A stretch of 64,000 nt of DNA from assembly GCA_002786715.1 (NCBI GenBank), contig PCTW01000010.1, forward strand, positions 55,738-119,737. The letters are read 5' to 3'. Numbering within the stretch: position 1 is the first letter of the stretch; every line of letters begins with the position of its first letter. The translations under genes were made by a program, and so were the position numbers. The notes under the pieces are model-generated. The model was not told the origin of the DNA. It made no database searches and was given only the letters and a program-made list of their open reading frames with translations. Shown one piece after another: positions 1 through 8,907 of the stretch. The stretch is from Bdellovibrio sp. CG22_combo_CG10-13_8_21_14_all_39_27 (GTDB lineage: Bacteria; Bdellovibrionota; Bacteriovoracia; Bacteriovoracales; Bacteriovoracaceae).

Positions 1-143
1 TGAACTAATTAACCATCTGGAATTGTTCTTAGAGAATCTCTAAAAAACGGACACCCCCTTGTAAATATTTCAAAAAAACTCGTTCACAAAGTGAATGGCG
101 TTATTCTTTTTTTGATCATTTTTATGTTTTGTCAGGAGTTTCT

Positions 144-2201
144 ATGTCTCTATTGAAGAAAAGCACACTTGTATTGTCACTTGTTTCGCTGTCTCTACCT
201 TTGATGGCCCAACAAACGCGTGATCTTGGTGATCTCCTTCAAAAGTTTCCTCTTCAAACGCTTACAGATGCAGAAAAAAATCTGATCAAAAACTTATCTT
301 CTCGATATCCTGTTCCAAAAGATCGACCTCAAAGCTGTCCTATGGAATCGAAGAACTATAATGATATACGGGCGAAAATTGAAAGTATTCGTGGCTTATT
401 TAAAGACACTGATTGTCTCGATGATCCTACAGTGCTTGATCAAATTACGGCGCAAGCTGAATCGGTACAAGCAGGATTATCAACAGCTGCCACCACTGCT
501 GGAATGTCTGTCTCTACAGTAGATCAATTGGGTTCCCAGGTTCCAGTTCAAGTGAATGGACAACAGGTCGGTGCCCTTCTTGGAAATCTCAATAACCTCC
601 TTTTTAAAAATAAATGTTCTCTAAAAAAGGGAACAGTTCTTGAGCGAGGAGCAGATGTTATTCAAAACTTTGCCCAAATTGGATTGTTGGTTCCTAATTC
701 AAATGGTCTCATTATTTCTGGCGGCGGATTAGCTCTCGCAACCTTAATGCGAATGGTGGATAATCTCCTCAAGAAAGACTTTGATTTTGATTCAAATAGT
801 GATCGCCAAAATTTTATCAAACTTAATTGTGCATTCTACGATTTACGTCATCAAATTGAGCTCTCTGGAATGCTCGATGTCGCAACAGACGAGCACAAAA
901 GTGATCTTGCTCGAATAGAAATACAAATGAAAGAGCTAAAAGCCAAACTTGAATCTAATGCTAAAAATATGGATGCTCTTTCCAAGGCAATTGCAGAAGA
1001 TCGCAGTGAATTCATGAAGAAAAACTTAGGTGAAATGCTAAAGTTTGCTCAAAATTTATCAGTCGCGAAAGAGTCGCTTTCTCAATCTTTAGCAGAAAAT
1101 GCCTCTCGTCCCGCAGCTGTAGAGCAAAGACAAATGATTTTAACAGTAACCAAGCTGCGCAAGGATTTAATCACTGGACTTGATACCTATATGGAGCGGG
1201 GATTGGGTCTCATCGCTCTTTTTGATCTCGACTTTAAAAATGCTCTCTTAAAATTTGATCCTGTTGAGCAAAAGGATGAGTTCAGCTCAATGGTGACATT
1301 ATCTACAACTGATTTCGACCAAAAAGTAAGAGCAAATCTCTTGTTTCACGTGGAGAGAATCTCTAGTGACCTGACTGATCTTGAAGCAAAATTAGAGGCG
1401 CAATGGACTAAGGAAACACGAGTGAAGGGTCTCGAAGCTAAAAAATATATTGAAGAAGCTCAGAAGAAATTGGCGGACTCAAGTGGTGAAGTCAAAAAAG
1501 GTCATGCGCTACTTGAGAGTTTTAAAGAAAGACTTTCAAGGGTTATAGAGTCTGATTCTGGATTTACCATGAACGATGATGGCACAGAAAATAAGACGAC
1601 GATTCTCTCAAGTTTTGATGAAATCACTGAGCAGATCTATGGAAAGTGGGGTTATGAGTTTTTACAGTATACGACGAAAAGAGCAACAGAAGGTCTAAAT
1701 GAGTTCAATTCGAGCTATAAGATTTTTGGCCAACATCACCTCGATAATGGTCAAGTTCCTCAAGTTGATTCAAGAACAGAGCTCCAGCGTATCTTTGCTT
1801 GTCAGGATGTAAGACCGGTGAGAATGAGATTTTCTTTGGCCGATTCACTTGCTCAACAAGGTCATGATTTCGTCTCGACTAACAAAGATCTCTTTCATGC
1901 TGAGATTCCACGAGTTTTCTTAGGTAGTACTGGAAATAGAGCGGGTATTCACAAGATTCGTTCAAAGTTCGAAGTTATTCAAGAGCAATACAAGTCGACC
2001 TATGTGGCTTCTAAGTTACTGAACCATGAAGACATCGATCCCTCTCTCAAGGAGAAGTATTTAGGAAGACGAGCTCAAAGAAAGAATTATCTCGGTATCG
2101 TTATGCTCGAAGTAGAAAAGAGAAAGCATGATGCTCAAATTTTACAAGAATTGAATGAGAGTTTTAACTGCCATCAGTTAAAAAACTCCAGTCATCTTTA
2201 A
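144..2201 (+). CDS. Exported protein of unknown function, coiled-coil rich
   Basis: This 685-residue protein opens with a clear signal peptide (basic MSLLKK, hydrophobic core, probable cleavage after LMA). A hydrophobic Gly-rich segment near residues 190-205 (LIISGGGLALATLMR) could be a membrane anchor or buried helix. Roughly residues 245-290 and 420-470 are charged, heptad-like helices, and a few Cys residues (QSC, DTDC, NKC, NCAF, FACQD, FNCH) could form disulfides in the periplasm. The ATG at 144 is preferred over the in-frame TTG at 129 because AGGAG lies five bases before it. A strong terminator follows, so it looks monocistronic here. I do not recognise the family. It resembles other large exported proteins in this window only in style. 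Confidence 0.8.
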   Translation: MSLLKKSTLVLSLVSLSLPLMAQQTRDLGDLLQKFPLQTLTDAEKNLIKNLSSRYPVPKDRPQSCPMESKNYNDIRAKIESIRGLFKDTDCLDDPTVLDQITAQAESVQAGLSTAATTAGMSVSTVDQLGSQVPVQVNGQQVGALLGNLNNLLFKNKCSLKKGTVLERGADVIQNFAQIGLLVPNSNGLIISGGGLALATLMRMVDNLLKKDFDFDSNSDRQNFIKLNCAFYDLRHQIELSGMLDVATDEHKSDLARIEIQMKELKAKLESNAKNMDALSKAIAEDRSEFMKKNLGEMLKFAQNLSVAKESLSQSLAENASRPAAVEQRQMILTVTKLRKDLITGLDTYMERGLGLIALFDLDFKNALLKFDPVEQKDEFSSMVTLSTTDFDQKVRANLLFHVERISSDLTDLEAKLEAQWTKETRVKGLEAKKYIEEAQKKLADSSGEVKKGHALLESFKERLSRVIESDSGFTMNDDGTENKTTILSSFDEITEQIYGKWGYEFLQYTTKRATEGLNEFNSSYKIFGQHHLDNGQVPQVDSRTELQRIFACQDVRPVRMRFSLADSLAQQGHDFVSTNKDLFHAEIPRVFLGSTGNRAGIHKIRSKFEVIQEQYKSTYVASKLLNHEDIDPSLKEKYLGRRAQRKNYLGIVMLEVEKRKHDAQILQELNESFNCHQLKNSSHL

Positions 2202-2228
2202 TTAAACAAACTAATCTTATCAAGCAAT

Positions 2229-2256
2229 AAACCCCTGTTGTTCAGGGGTTTTTTTG
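2229..2256 (+). terminator. Rho-independent terminator
   Basis: A nine-base stem AAACCCCTG/CAGGGGTTT with a TTGTT loop runs directly into seven T residues, 28 bases after the stop codon of the preceding exported-protein gene. It is a textbook intrinsic terminator. The promoter box proposed for the next gene begins only a few bases after the T tract. Confidence 0.9.
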
Positions 2257-2258
2257 CT

Positions 2259-2264
2259 TAAAAT
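2259..2264 (+). promoter_or_regulatory. Candidate -10 box of mtgA (leaderless)
   Basis: TAAAAT (five of six matches to the sigma70 -10 box) ends six bases before the mtgA ATG. That would put the transcription start at or next to the start codon. No Shine-Dalgarno sequence is visible before this ATG. A convincing -35 box at 17 bases is lacking (TTGTTC sits 15 bases upstream, inside the terminator stem), so the call is tentative. Confidence 0.35.
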
Positions 2265-2270
2265 AGTCCC

Positions 2271-3335
2271 ATGAATGATTCAACAGAAAAAAAATCCCGC
2301 AAAGGGTTAGTAGTTCTTTTATCTCTCATTGGAATATTATTTCTTATTCCGATGCTTTATTTTTTAATCGTGATTCCTCGCGCTGATATTCAACGGTTGG
2401 CCAAGGGATACGTCGAAATCAAAGTGACCAAAGAGGGTGTTGTTTATACTCAAACAGATAAAAAACCTCAGTATTGGGTTTCTTATAGCGATGTTAATTA
2501 TGTGGCCCTTCACGCTCTGGTCGTGAGTGAAGATTGGTTATTTTATGATCACAAGGGTTATGACTTTGAACAAATGAAAAAAGCCTTTGAAGACACCATT
2601 GAAAAAGGTGAACGTTTAAGAGGAGCGAGTACTATTTCTCAGCAGGTTGCAAAGAATCTTTACCTATCTTCAGAGAGAAGTTTTCTTCGGAAGTTCAACG
2701 AACTTATTTTTGCCATTTATATGGAAAGGCATTTGTCGAAGCAAAAGATACTCGAAGTTTATATGAACATCATCGAGTTTGGCCCCAGCCTGTATGGAAT
2801 CAAACCAGCTTCTAAAAAATATTTCAACAAAATTCCAAAAGACTTAACTCCACGTGAAGGTGCTTTTTTAGCCATGCTCCTTCCTAATCCTAAAAAGTAC
2901 TCTCAAAGTTTTCGAGAGAGGAAGCTGACTGAATATGCTCAAACAACGATAGATGAGATTCTTGAAAAAATGGTTCAGGCCAAATATCTCAAGCAAGAAG
3001 ACTTAGAGAAAGCTCGCAAAGCTCTCTTTTCTTGGGAAACAGGTGAGGGGGCAATTCCAGGTCAAGAAGATTCAGGAAAGGAATCGTCAGCTGACGGAAA
3101 AATGGCTCCAACACAACCGGCGATTGATCCAAATAAGCCACTTCAATTGGAACAACATAAAGCTTCAGCTAAAGATGCTCCTCGCAAGAAAAGAACGAAG
3201 AAGGCCCGCAAGAAAGCTGGAGACTCAGATTTTCAAGCTGATAGTGATTTGCAGTTAGAAGAAAACCCCGAATTTGATAAAGATGCGATCATTGAAGATA
3301 CTTCTGGTTTAGACGAAGAGTTTTCACTCGAATAA
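2271..3335 (+). CDS. mtgA: Monofunctional peptidoglycan glycosyltransferase MtgA (GT51)
   Basis: Polymerises lipid II into glycan strands at the outer face of the inner membrane. One N-terminal transmembrane helix (about residues 12-34) precedes a GT51 domain with the family motifs in order: SEDWLFYDHKG carrying the catalytic Glu, RGASTISQQVAKNLYL, then KILEVYMNIIEFG with the second Glu, ending near residue 240. There is no transpeptidase domain, so it is not a class A PBP. Unlike typical MtgA (about 240 residues), it has a 100-residue tail: a Lys/Arg-rich stretch (RKKRTKKARKKAG) followed by an acidic end (DSDFQADSDLQ, GLDEEFSLE). The tail is probably disordered and its role is unknown. Its stop codon abuts the stop of the convergent protease gene. 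Confidence 0.92.
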   Translation: MNDSTEKKSRKGLVVLLSLIGILFLIPMLYFLIVIPRADIQRLAKGYVEIKVTKEGVVYTQTDKKPQYWVSYSDVNYVALHALVVSEDWLFYDHKGYDFEQMKKAFEDTIEKGERLRGASTISQQVAKNLYLSSERSFLRKFNELIFAIYMERHLSKQKILEVYMNIIEFGPSLYGIKPASKKYFNKIPKDLTPREGAFLAMLLPNPKKYSQSFRERKLTEYAQTTIDEILEKMVQAKYLKQEDLEKARKALFSWETGEGAIPGQEDSGKESSADGKMAPTQPAIDPNKPLQLEQHKASAKDAPRKKRTKKARKKAGDSDFQADSDLQLEENPEFDKDAIIEDTSGLDEEFSLE

Positions 3336-4322
3336 TTACTGATTAAGTAGAGATTGAATGATTTTGCGTTTGTAGCGCAATTGAGTATCGTCTTTGATGA
3401 AGTCGACTAGTTTATCTTTAATAATAACACTTGGAACGGCATAACTTAAATTTTTCCAAACATCACGAGATTCATTAACTTCGATATTGCGAAGATAGTC
3501 TGAAACCTGATAGACCGTTGGTTTGGGAGAAGGCGAGGCCCAAAAGAGTCCTAGAACATGTCCCGATTTGGCATTAATAACAGCTGAGCCTGAATCCCCT
3601 GGAGAGAGATCACAACCGGTGGCAAATGACCAAACTTCAAGTTTTAGATGATCATCTGGATCAGGATTACTCAATATTTTATAGCGTGAATCAGGTGACA
3701 GCACTCTGCAATCCGAACTCATTTCTAATCGTGGATAAAGATTTTCGTTGAGGGCCCGGCCATGACCAATTGTTAGAAGTGGGGTGCCTTTGCTAATTTC
3801 AGTATCGAAAGCAAATCGCAAAGGAAGAATATCGCGCATTCCATTTTCAATGGCCGCAGTTTTTTCTAGAGAGAAAATGATAAGATCTATATCGGGTAGA
3901 TCGACGATAATTCGCTTACAAATTCCAGAGACTCCAGCAAGAGTGAATTTCACGAGTGGTGCAAATGTAGTTAGTCCACAAGTGAGGACGTTGGCAAAGA
4001 CGTGGTAGTTTGTTGCAACTAAATATTCACCATCAATATTACCGAGATAAAATCCGGTTCCAATATTAAAGGCGGAGATAATTTTCGCAGTAGCGAGAGC
4101 GGCCCTGCGAATTTGAAGATCTTGTAAGTATTGAGGCTGAGAGAGCAAATCGATACGATCCCACGAACTCCCTAATCGATAAGGGGAGGAACTAGAACTT
4201 TGGTTTTCGAGCCGACTATTGTCAGCTGAAGAAAGCAACCCAGAGTCCTTCGATTGGCCACACGCTGTGAGAAGGAGCGCTAAGACCATCGCTATAGGGA
4301 AACAAGTTTTACCTAAACGCAT
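3336..4322 (-). CDS. Trypsin-like serine protease lipoprotein
   Basis: The protein begins with a lipoprotein signal whose lipobox is LLTAC (Cys21), so it is probably anchored in a membrane through lipidated Cys21. A chymotrypsin-fold peptidase domain follows: His107 in TNYHVF, Asp144 or Asp146 in LPDIDLII, and Ser244 in PGDSGSAV supply the catalytic triad, and GLFWASP after the serine is the usual pocket region. The first 75 mature residues are Ser-rich linker. Length (328) is normal for a secreted S1-type peptidase with a short tail. It is transcribed alone, divergently from the large exported protein at 4508. The substrate is unknown. In this setting it could be an extracytoplasmic digestive or quality-control protease. 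Confidence 0.85.
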   Translation of the reverse strand: MRLGKTCFPIAMVLALLLTACGQSKDSGLLSSADNSRLENQSSSSSPYRLGSSWDRIDLLSQPQYLQDLQIRRAALATAKIISAFNIGTGFYLGNIDGEYLVATNYHVFANVLTCGLTTFAPLVKFTLAGVSGICKRIIVDLPDIDLIIFSLEKTAAIENGMRDILPLRFAFDTEISKGTPLLTIGHGRALNENLYPRLEMSSDCRVLSPDSRYKILSNPDPDDHLKLEVWSFATGCDLSPGDSGSAVINAKSGHVLGLFWASPSPKPTVYQVSDYLRNIEVNESRDVWKNLSYAVPSVIIKDKLVDFIKDDTQLRYKRKIIQSLLNQ

Positions 4323-4451
4323 TATATGGGTTTTAGCACATTTAAAGGAGTGAACCTAAGACGCAGTGAGATGTAGATACTTTTTTTAGAGTACATTTCT
4401 ACACAGCTAATAGATTCAAATAGTTAGACTCCCCTTAAGAGTCATGATCTT

Positions 4452-4467
4452 TGGCACGTCTCTTGTA
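4452..4467 (+). promoter_or_regulatory. Candidate sigma54-type promoter
   Basis: TGGCAC-GTCTC-TTGTA matches the RpoN consensus TGGCAC-N5-TTGC(A/T) except for T in place of the -12 C. The predicted start is about 12 bases downstream, before a CAGGAG ribosome-binding site and the ATG at 4508. The -12 mismatch makes it a candidate only. No sigma70 pair with good spacing was seen in the same gap. Confidence 0.35.
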
Positions 4468-4507
4468 AATAATCTCTGTATAAGTGTTTAAATCAGGAGA
4501 TAAGTCA

Positions 4508-7500
4508 ATGAAATGGTTCAATTTAGCCCTTCTCTTTCTGTCCATTTTCTTGACGGCCGTCAATGGATTGAATGCAGCAGTTACTGACCCCAACGTTTCA
4601 TACAACGTAAAACGCGGTGATGTGATTGTCTCAGAAGAAGGCTTAGTTGTCTTAAATGTTCCTATGGACTTAGTGGTACGCAAGGCCCGCGAAATACTTT
4701 TAGCACCAGGAACACAAATCGTTGAACTCTCTCGATTTGAAATGGACCCAGCACAAAACCTGATGTTGATGGAAGGTATCGCAGAACTTCCCGCAGATAT
4801 TATTACTGATATGAACGACATTGCTGGAGGCGGAAGCTTTGCAGTTAAACATCATTTCAAAATTGCTTTCAAACTACCTTCTAGTAAAAAATTGGCCATG
4901 ACTCGTTACTTTAGTATCGAAATTGTGGAATTTAAACTTGATGGTCAAAGTTATCTCAATGCTCTTCATCGTTTAGGTCAATTTGCAGTGGGATTGCTCG
5001 TCAATACTTCTTTCATGGATTATATGCTCGACATTACTCCGGAAGTTCGCGCTCAAACTGAAGGTGAGCCGCTGTCAGATATGATTAAGCGAATGATTGA
5101 ACAAAAAGGCATTCGTATTCATGGCAACTCTCTTTCCTTTAAACTCAATCTTAAAGAGATGGGCGTCTTTAAAGATTATGCCGAAGTTGAAGACTTGCGT
5201 GTATGGAAAGTCGCTCCTGTTCTTTTAAAAGGGACTCAAAAATATGTCCTCAGAATCGAAGCAGGCTTAGGTATACCAGCGAATGAATGGTTTGCAGCTG
5301 ATTCTCAAAGACAAGAAAATGATAATCGAACATTAATGGAAGTGCGAAAAGATGTTCTTAGTAAGTACTCGAGTGTACCAGAGGCCATGAAGCACTTTCG
5401 TCAGACCATTTCTCAATATAAAAAGCAGATGAATTTGGAGGAAATTTCTGATCGCGGTCAGAAAGATGATCGTCGTTTAGTAAGCGTTCTTGAAGGGAAA
5501 ACTCGCACAGCTCTCGATATGAAAAATGAGCTCTTCCTGGCCAATCCAGAAGATCATTACAGCTCATTTATTGCTGAAGGTGATGAGTATATCATTAGCG
5601 TTTTATCAGCTCTCAAAAAAGATGAACTCACTCGTCAAAGAATTAGCAAAGGCGGCAGAGCGGGAAGCGATCGTCCTTTTCTCGTGAAGAGACTTTCGCA
5701 GGAAACATTCTCGCAATTGGTTCGTTACTTTAGAGATTTTGAATTTGAAAATGAGCAAATGTTTCCAGAGATCGAAGCGATCTTTGATCCAACCGTACCA
5801 GGCGTTATTTTACGCGGTATTATGAACGTCAATATTAATGTTTTTATGGCCATGGGCATGGAAGGTTCGCCAGTCATTTTCGATCAGAAAAAACCTTGGC
5901 GTGCAGCTGAAGACAGATACGGCGCTGGAATGCCCTTTGAAGCAACTCTCAAACTTACTCTTTTTGATAAGTCGGAGCTCGGTATTGATGTGACTCACTT
6001 TTCAATCCTTTCAGATTCTGAAAGAACAAGTCTAGATGTTAATGGTAAACACGGGCAAATTATTGCGACTTGGGTGAAAATGGCAATTGTTAATACGTTA
6101 GCAACTACACTTTTCGAAGATCCACGTGATCCAGGTCAACCTCAAGGAACGCCTGCTCCAATTGATCCGAATCGTATCAAAAACAATGTGATTGCTCTTG
6201 AGAAAAACTATAAAAACTTACGTGGTAAATTGACATATAAAGCAGAAGACTTGTTAAAGCTTGCGACACTTGATTTGGAAAATAATCCGTTTCTGACTGC
6301 AGGAGTTGAGCATGTTAAGCGTAAGAGTGATTATATCCTGAAGAATTTGGTTCGTTACGACGAAGAAACGGGAATGATCATCGCGAAGCTCGATCCTCGT
6401 TTGGCCTCTGAAACGATTATGGCATCTCAAAACAATGTCCAAATTTGGAATATTGGCCCTTATTATTCTAAAAAATTAAATAGAACTTTCTTTGAGCTTG
6501 CTCTTGGCAATATGACGCGATCAAAAGGCTATTTGAATGAGCAGCAAAAACGACCTGAAGAGCGTGATTCACTAGAGTTTGTTGGAATTGATGAATCTCG
6601 TGATCAAGTACCTTGGGATATGCAATTAAACCTCGATCTCAAGAGCTTTGAAGCTTTGGCAAATCAAATTTTGGCCGATGCTTATCAACAACAAAATAAA
6701 GAAGTGAATGCACTTTTGGCCAAAGAAAATGAGCTTGAGTCTTATCTGATAAGAGATATGACAATTAAAGCAATCTCTGGTCATGAAGTTCAAATGGGCA
6801 TGGTTTTAACACATATAAAGAAATCAGAGAGAAGTCGTATCAATCCTGCAAGATGGTTTGGCGATTCTCATACAATTGACAAGAAATCTATTTCTCTTAA
6901 TTTAGTCTTAGGATTAAGAGCGGCCAATCTTAAAGAATTTAAAGATAAGTTGAAGCTTGCTCCAAATGAAGTTGTTCTTTCTCAAGATGTTCTCGCTGTC
7001 GATGTGATAAGAGCTGGACTCACAATGAGTGGAGACACAGGCTTGGTTGATAAAATCGTAGGACTCGTGGCCCGCGATCTCGATTTCAAGAAAAGCTCAT
7101 TAGCAAAAAAGCTTAAGGTTTTAGTGCTTAAGTTTGCACATGGCTTTCTCCATTCAACTGATCCAAATAAAAATGGAAATATGGAACTTGGTGGAGTGCG
7201 CCTAAACCAATACGCAAAGATTATTACTCATGCTGAAGAGATTCTCATTCAATTAAATCCTCATATCGGAGGTCAAGCCTTTGAGCTAAAGCTTCTTCCA
7301 AATGCTGAATACAGAGGTGAAAAAACGGGGATCGTTCTCGATGCAAGCCACAACGAAATGAATCTAGATTTTACTTCGACCGGTTCATTATCAACCCTTG
7401 ATAAAGGAGACATGGTCACATTGATGAAAAAGGCCAATGATCTCTTTACTAAAGTGAATCAAGAATCTGATCCAGCGAAGTTCTTGGCCATGGTAAACGA

Positions 7501-8020
7501 CAGAAGCTTGATGGATAAAGTTTTTTATAATAGTGACTACACTAAACTTTCCTTCATGCATAAATTAAAGCGTCTAATGAATATCTATCCCGGTGTCTTA
7601 CGTTTTATTGAACTCGATAGAAGTGTTGTCGACACCATTAATGCTCAATTGAATACTCATTTTGGCATTAGCTTAAGTCCTGTTAATAAGGAACAAATTA
7701 CTTCGACGGGAGCAGAATTGGTTTATTTTGCGACCGTTACAACTGTTCTCAAAGTGAATATAGATCGTATGGTAGCAAAGCTTAATTCAATGAATTTAGG
7801 TTCTTCTGCTGATATAAGCGATTGGACCGATTTGTCTTCAGAATTAGAGAGAAGATATATCAATCCATTACTTACGACTTATAAGAAAGATTTTCATAGT
7901 ATGAACCAAAGAATGGCGAAAAAAGGTATAACAGACTGGAACATGACTTTTTATCCAGATGCCTTATTTGCTGAGTCTTGTTTTGATCTTATCAGTGGTC
8001 TTCGAGGAGAGCGAAACTAA
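4508..8020 (+). CDS. Very large exported protein of unknown function
   Basis: A 1170-residue protein with a signal peptide (MKWFNLALLFLSIF, likely cleaved after GLNA) and few cysteines. It is a mix of amphipathic beta-like segments (VLRIEAGLGIP, TLKLTLFDKSELGIDV) and helices, without repeats or membrane helices that I can see. The ATG at 4508 has AGGAG nine bases upstream and is preferred to the earlier in-frame start at 4484. The downstream gene starts on the last base of its stop codon, so the two are translationally coupled and probably act together in the periplasm or at the outer membrane. I do not recognise a family. A large surface or outer-membrane-associated lineage-specific protein is a guess. 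Confidence 0.75.
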   Translation: MKWFNLALLFLSIFLTAVNGLNAAVTDPNVSYNVKRGDVIVSEEGLVVLNVPMDLVVRKAREILLAPGTQIVELSRFEMDPAQNLMLMEGIAELPADIITDMNDIAGGGSFAVKHHFKIAFKLPSSKKLAMTRYFSIEIVEFKLDGQSYLNALHRLGQFAVGLLVNTSFMDYMLDITPEVRAQTEGEPLSDMIKRMIEQKGIRIHGNSLSFKLNLKEMGVFKDYAEVEDLRVWKVAPVLLKGTQKYVLRIEAGLGIPANEWFAADSQRQENDNRTLMEVRKDVLSKYSSVPEAMKHFRQTISQYKKQMNLEEISDRGQKDDRRLVSVLEGKTRTALDMKNELFLANPEDHYSSFIAEGDEYIISVLSALKKDELTRQRISKGGRAGSDRPFLVKRLSQETFSQLVRYFRDFEFENEQMFPEIEAIFDPTVPGVILRGIMNVNINVFMAMGMEGSPVIFDQKKPWRAAEDRYGAGMPFEATLKLTLFDKSELGIDVTHFSILSDSERTSLDVNGKHGQIIATWVKMAIVNTLATTLFEDPRDPGQPQGTPAPIDPNRIKNNVIALEKNYKNLRGKLTYKAEDLLKLATLDLENNPFLTAGVEHVKRKSDYILKNLVRYDEETGMIIAKLDPRLASETIMASQNNVQIWNIGPYYSKKLNRTFFELALGNMTRSKGYLNEQQKRPEERDSLEFVGIDESRDQVPWDMQLNLDLKSFEALANQILADAYQQQNKEVNALLAKENELESYLIRDMTIKAISGHEVQMGMVLTHIKKSERSRINPARWFGDSHTIDKKSISLNLVLGLRAANLKEFKDKLKLAPNEVVLSQDVLAVDVIRAGLTMSGDTGLVDKIVGLVARDLDFKKSSLAKKLKVLVLKFAHGFLHSTDPNKNGNMELGGVRLNQYAKIITHAEEILIQLNPHIGGQAFELKLLPNAEYRGEKTGIVLDASHNEMNLDFTSTGSLSTLDKGDMVTLMKKANDLFTKVNQESDPAKFLAMVNDRSLMDKVFYNSDYTKLSFMHKLKRLMNIYPGVLRFIELDRSVVDTINAQLNTHFGISLSPVNKEQITSTGAELVYFATVTTVLKVNIDRMVAKLNSMNLGSSADISDWTDLSSELERRYINPLLTTYKKDFHSMNQRMAKKGITDWNMTFYPDALFAESCFDLISGLRGERN

Positions 8021-8880
8021 TGAAAAAGTGGTTATCATTATTCTTTTGTTTGTTTTTGAGTTTCCAATCGGTTCACGCACAAGCTGACGAATCGACGGCC
8101 CATGGTCCGATCGGAATGGATCCCGCGAAGCTTCAAACTGTAGCTCGTAATATTTTTAATATGTCTCAAGTTATGACGGAAAAATTTCTAGTGGCAGATG
8201 CTATCGGACTTTCTTTCTATATTATGCGCTACATGGCAGAAATTGGAGAGTACACTCTAGTCAATAAAGACATTACGGCCTTAATTGGGGCATTTGAAAA
8301 GATCACTAAAAAAGAAGTAAGTCCTGAAACGAAAGATTTTTTAGTTCAAGTTCAAAGTGTAGATTTTGGAATTCGTCGGGGAAAATTTTACGCTCGAGTT
8401 AATGCCTTCAATGCTTCAGAAGGTGCTGTTATTCCTATCCATAAGCTCTCTACCGATCCAGATTCATCTGTTGAAGAAATCGTAGAAGTAAGAGTGAAGG
8501 ATAAAGCAGAACTCTTTTTTTCAGAAATTGAGGGAGCCGACGCTCTTGATGAATTAAAGACCTTTGTGATTAAAAAAGTTCACTTTATTTGGCCGACAGC
8601 GATTTTGGCATCCGCCTTGAACCAAGTTCACCCTGATTTAAAGAAAGTTATTGGAACTTATGTTTCTTCAGCGAAACGTCCAGCGCCTCCTCTCAATATC
8701 GAAATGGAAGGAGTTTCGGTTTTAGTGAAAACATCCACAATTTTAAAAGATATTAATTTTGAATTTGATCGCTCTGTCTTTATGCCTGGAATCGTTATCG
8801 GAGATAATCAGCCAGTTCCAAGTTTGATGATGAGTGGCAAATCTGGTCTGCTTAAGCTTAAAGTGTCTGTTGACCAATAA
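8020..8880 (+). CDS. Exported protein coupled to the upstream 1170-residue protein
   Basis: A 286-residue protein with a strong signal peptide (MKKWLSLFFCLFLSFQSVHA). The start ATG shares one base with the stop of the upstream gene (TAATG), which implies translational coupling and a common task. The mature part is soluble, mixed alpha/beta, without cysteines, and ends in beta-like strands (LLKLKVSV). Segments such as VQVQSVDFGIRRGKFYARV and NIEMEGVSVLV look like the strand-rich parts of the partner protein, so the pair may interact or share an ancestral domain. That is an impression, not a demonstrated homology. No enzyme motif was found. Confidence 0.75.
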   Translation: MKKWLSLFFCLFLSFQSVHAQADESTAHGPIGMDPAKLQTVARNIFNMSQVMTEKFLVADAIGLSFYIMRYMAEIGEYTLVNKDITALIGAFEKITKKEVSPETKDFLVQVQSVDFGIRRGKFYARVNAFNASEGAVIPIHKLSTDPDSSVEEIVEVRVKDKAELFFSEIEGADALDELKTFVIKKVHFIWPTAILASALNQVHPDLKKVIGTYVSSAKRPAPPLNIEMEGVSVLVKTSTILKDINFEFDRSVFMPGIVIGDNQPVPSLMMSGKSGLLKLKVSVDQ

Positions 8881-8907
8881 GAGCTAATTAGGCACACTTT
8901 CGACCTT

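Noticed and set aside
29..43. Terminator-like inverted repeat TTAGAGA-A-TCTCTAA at the left edge
   Set aside because: No T tract follows on either strand and the stem is AT-rich; it may belong to a gene outside the window.
4435..4821. Minus-strand open frame at the start of the 1170-residue gene
   Set aside because: Ser/Thr-rich antisense product without a start signal, covering the divergent promoter region.
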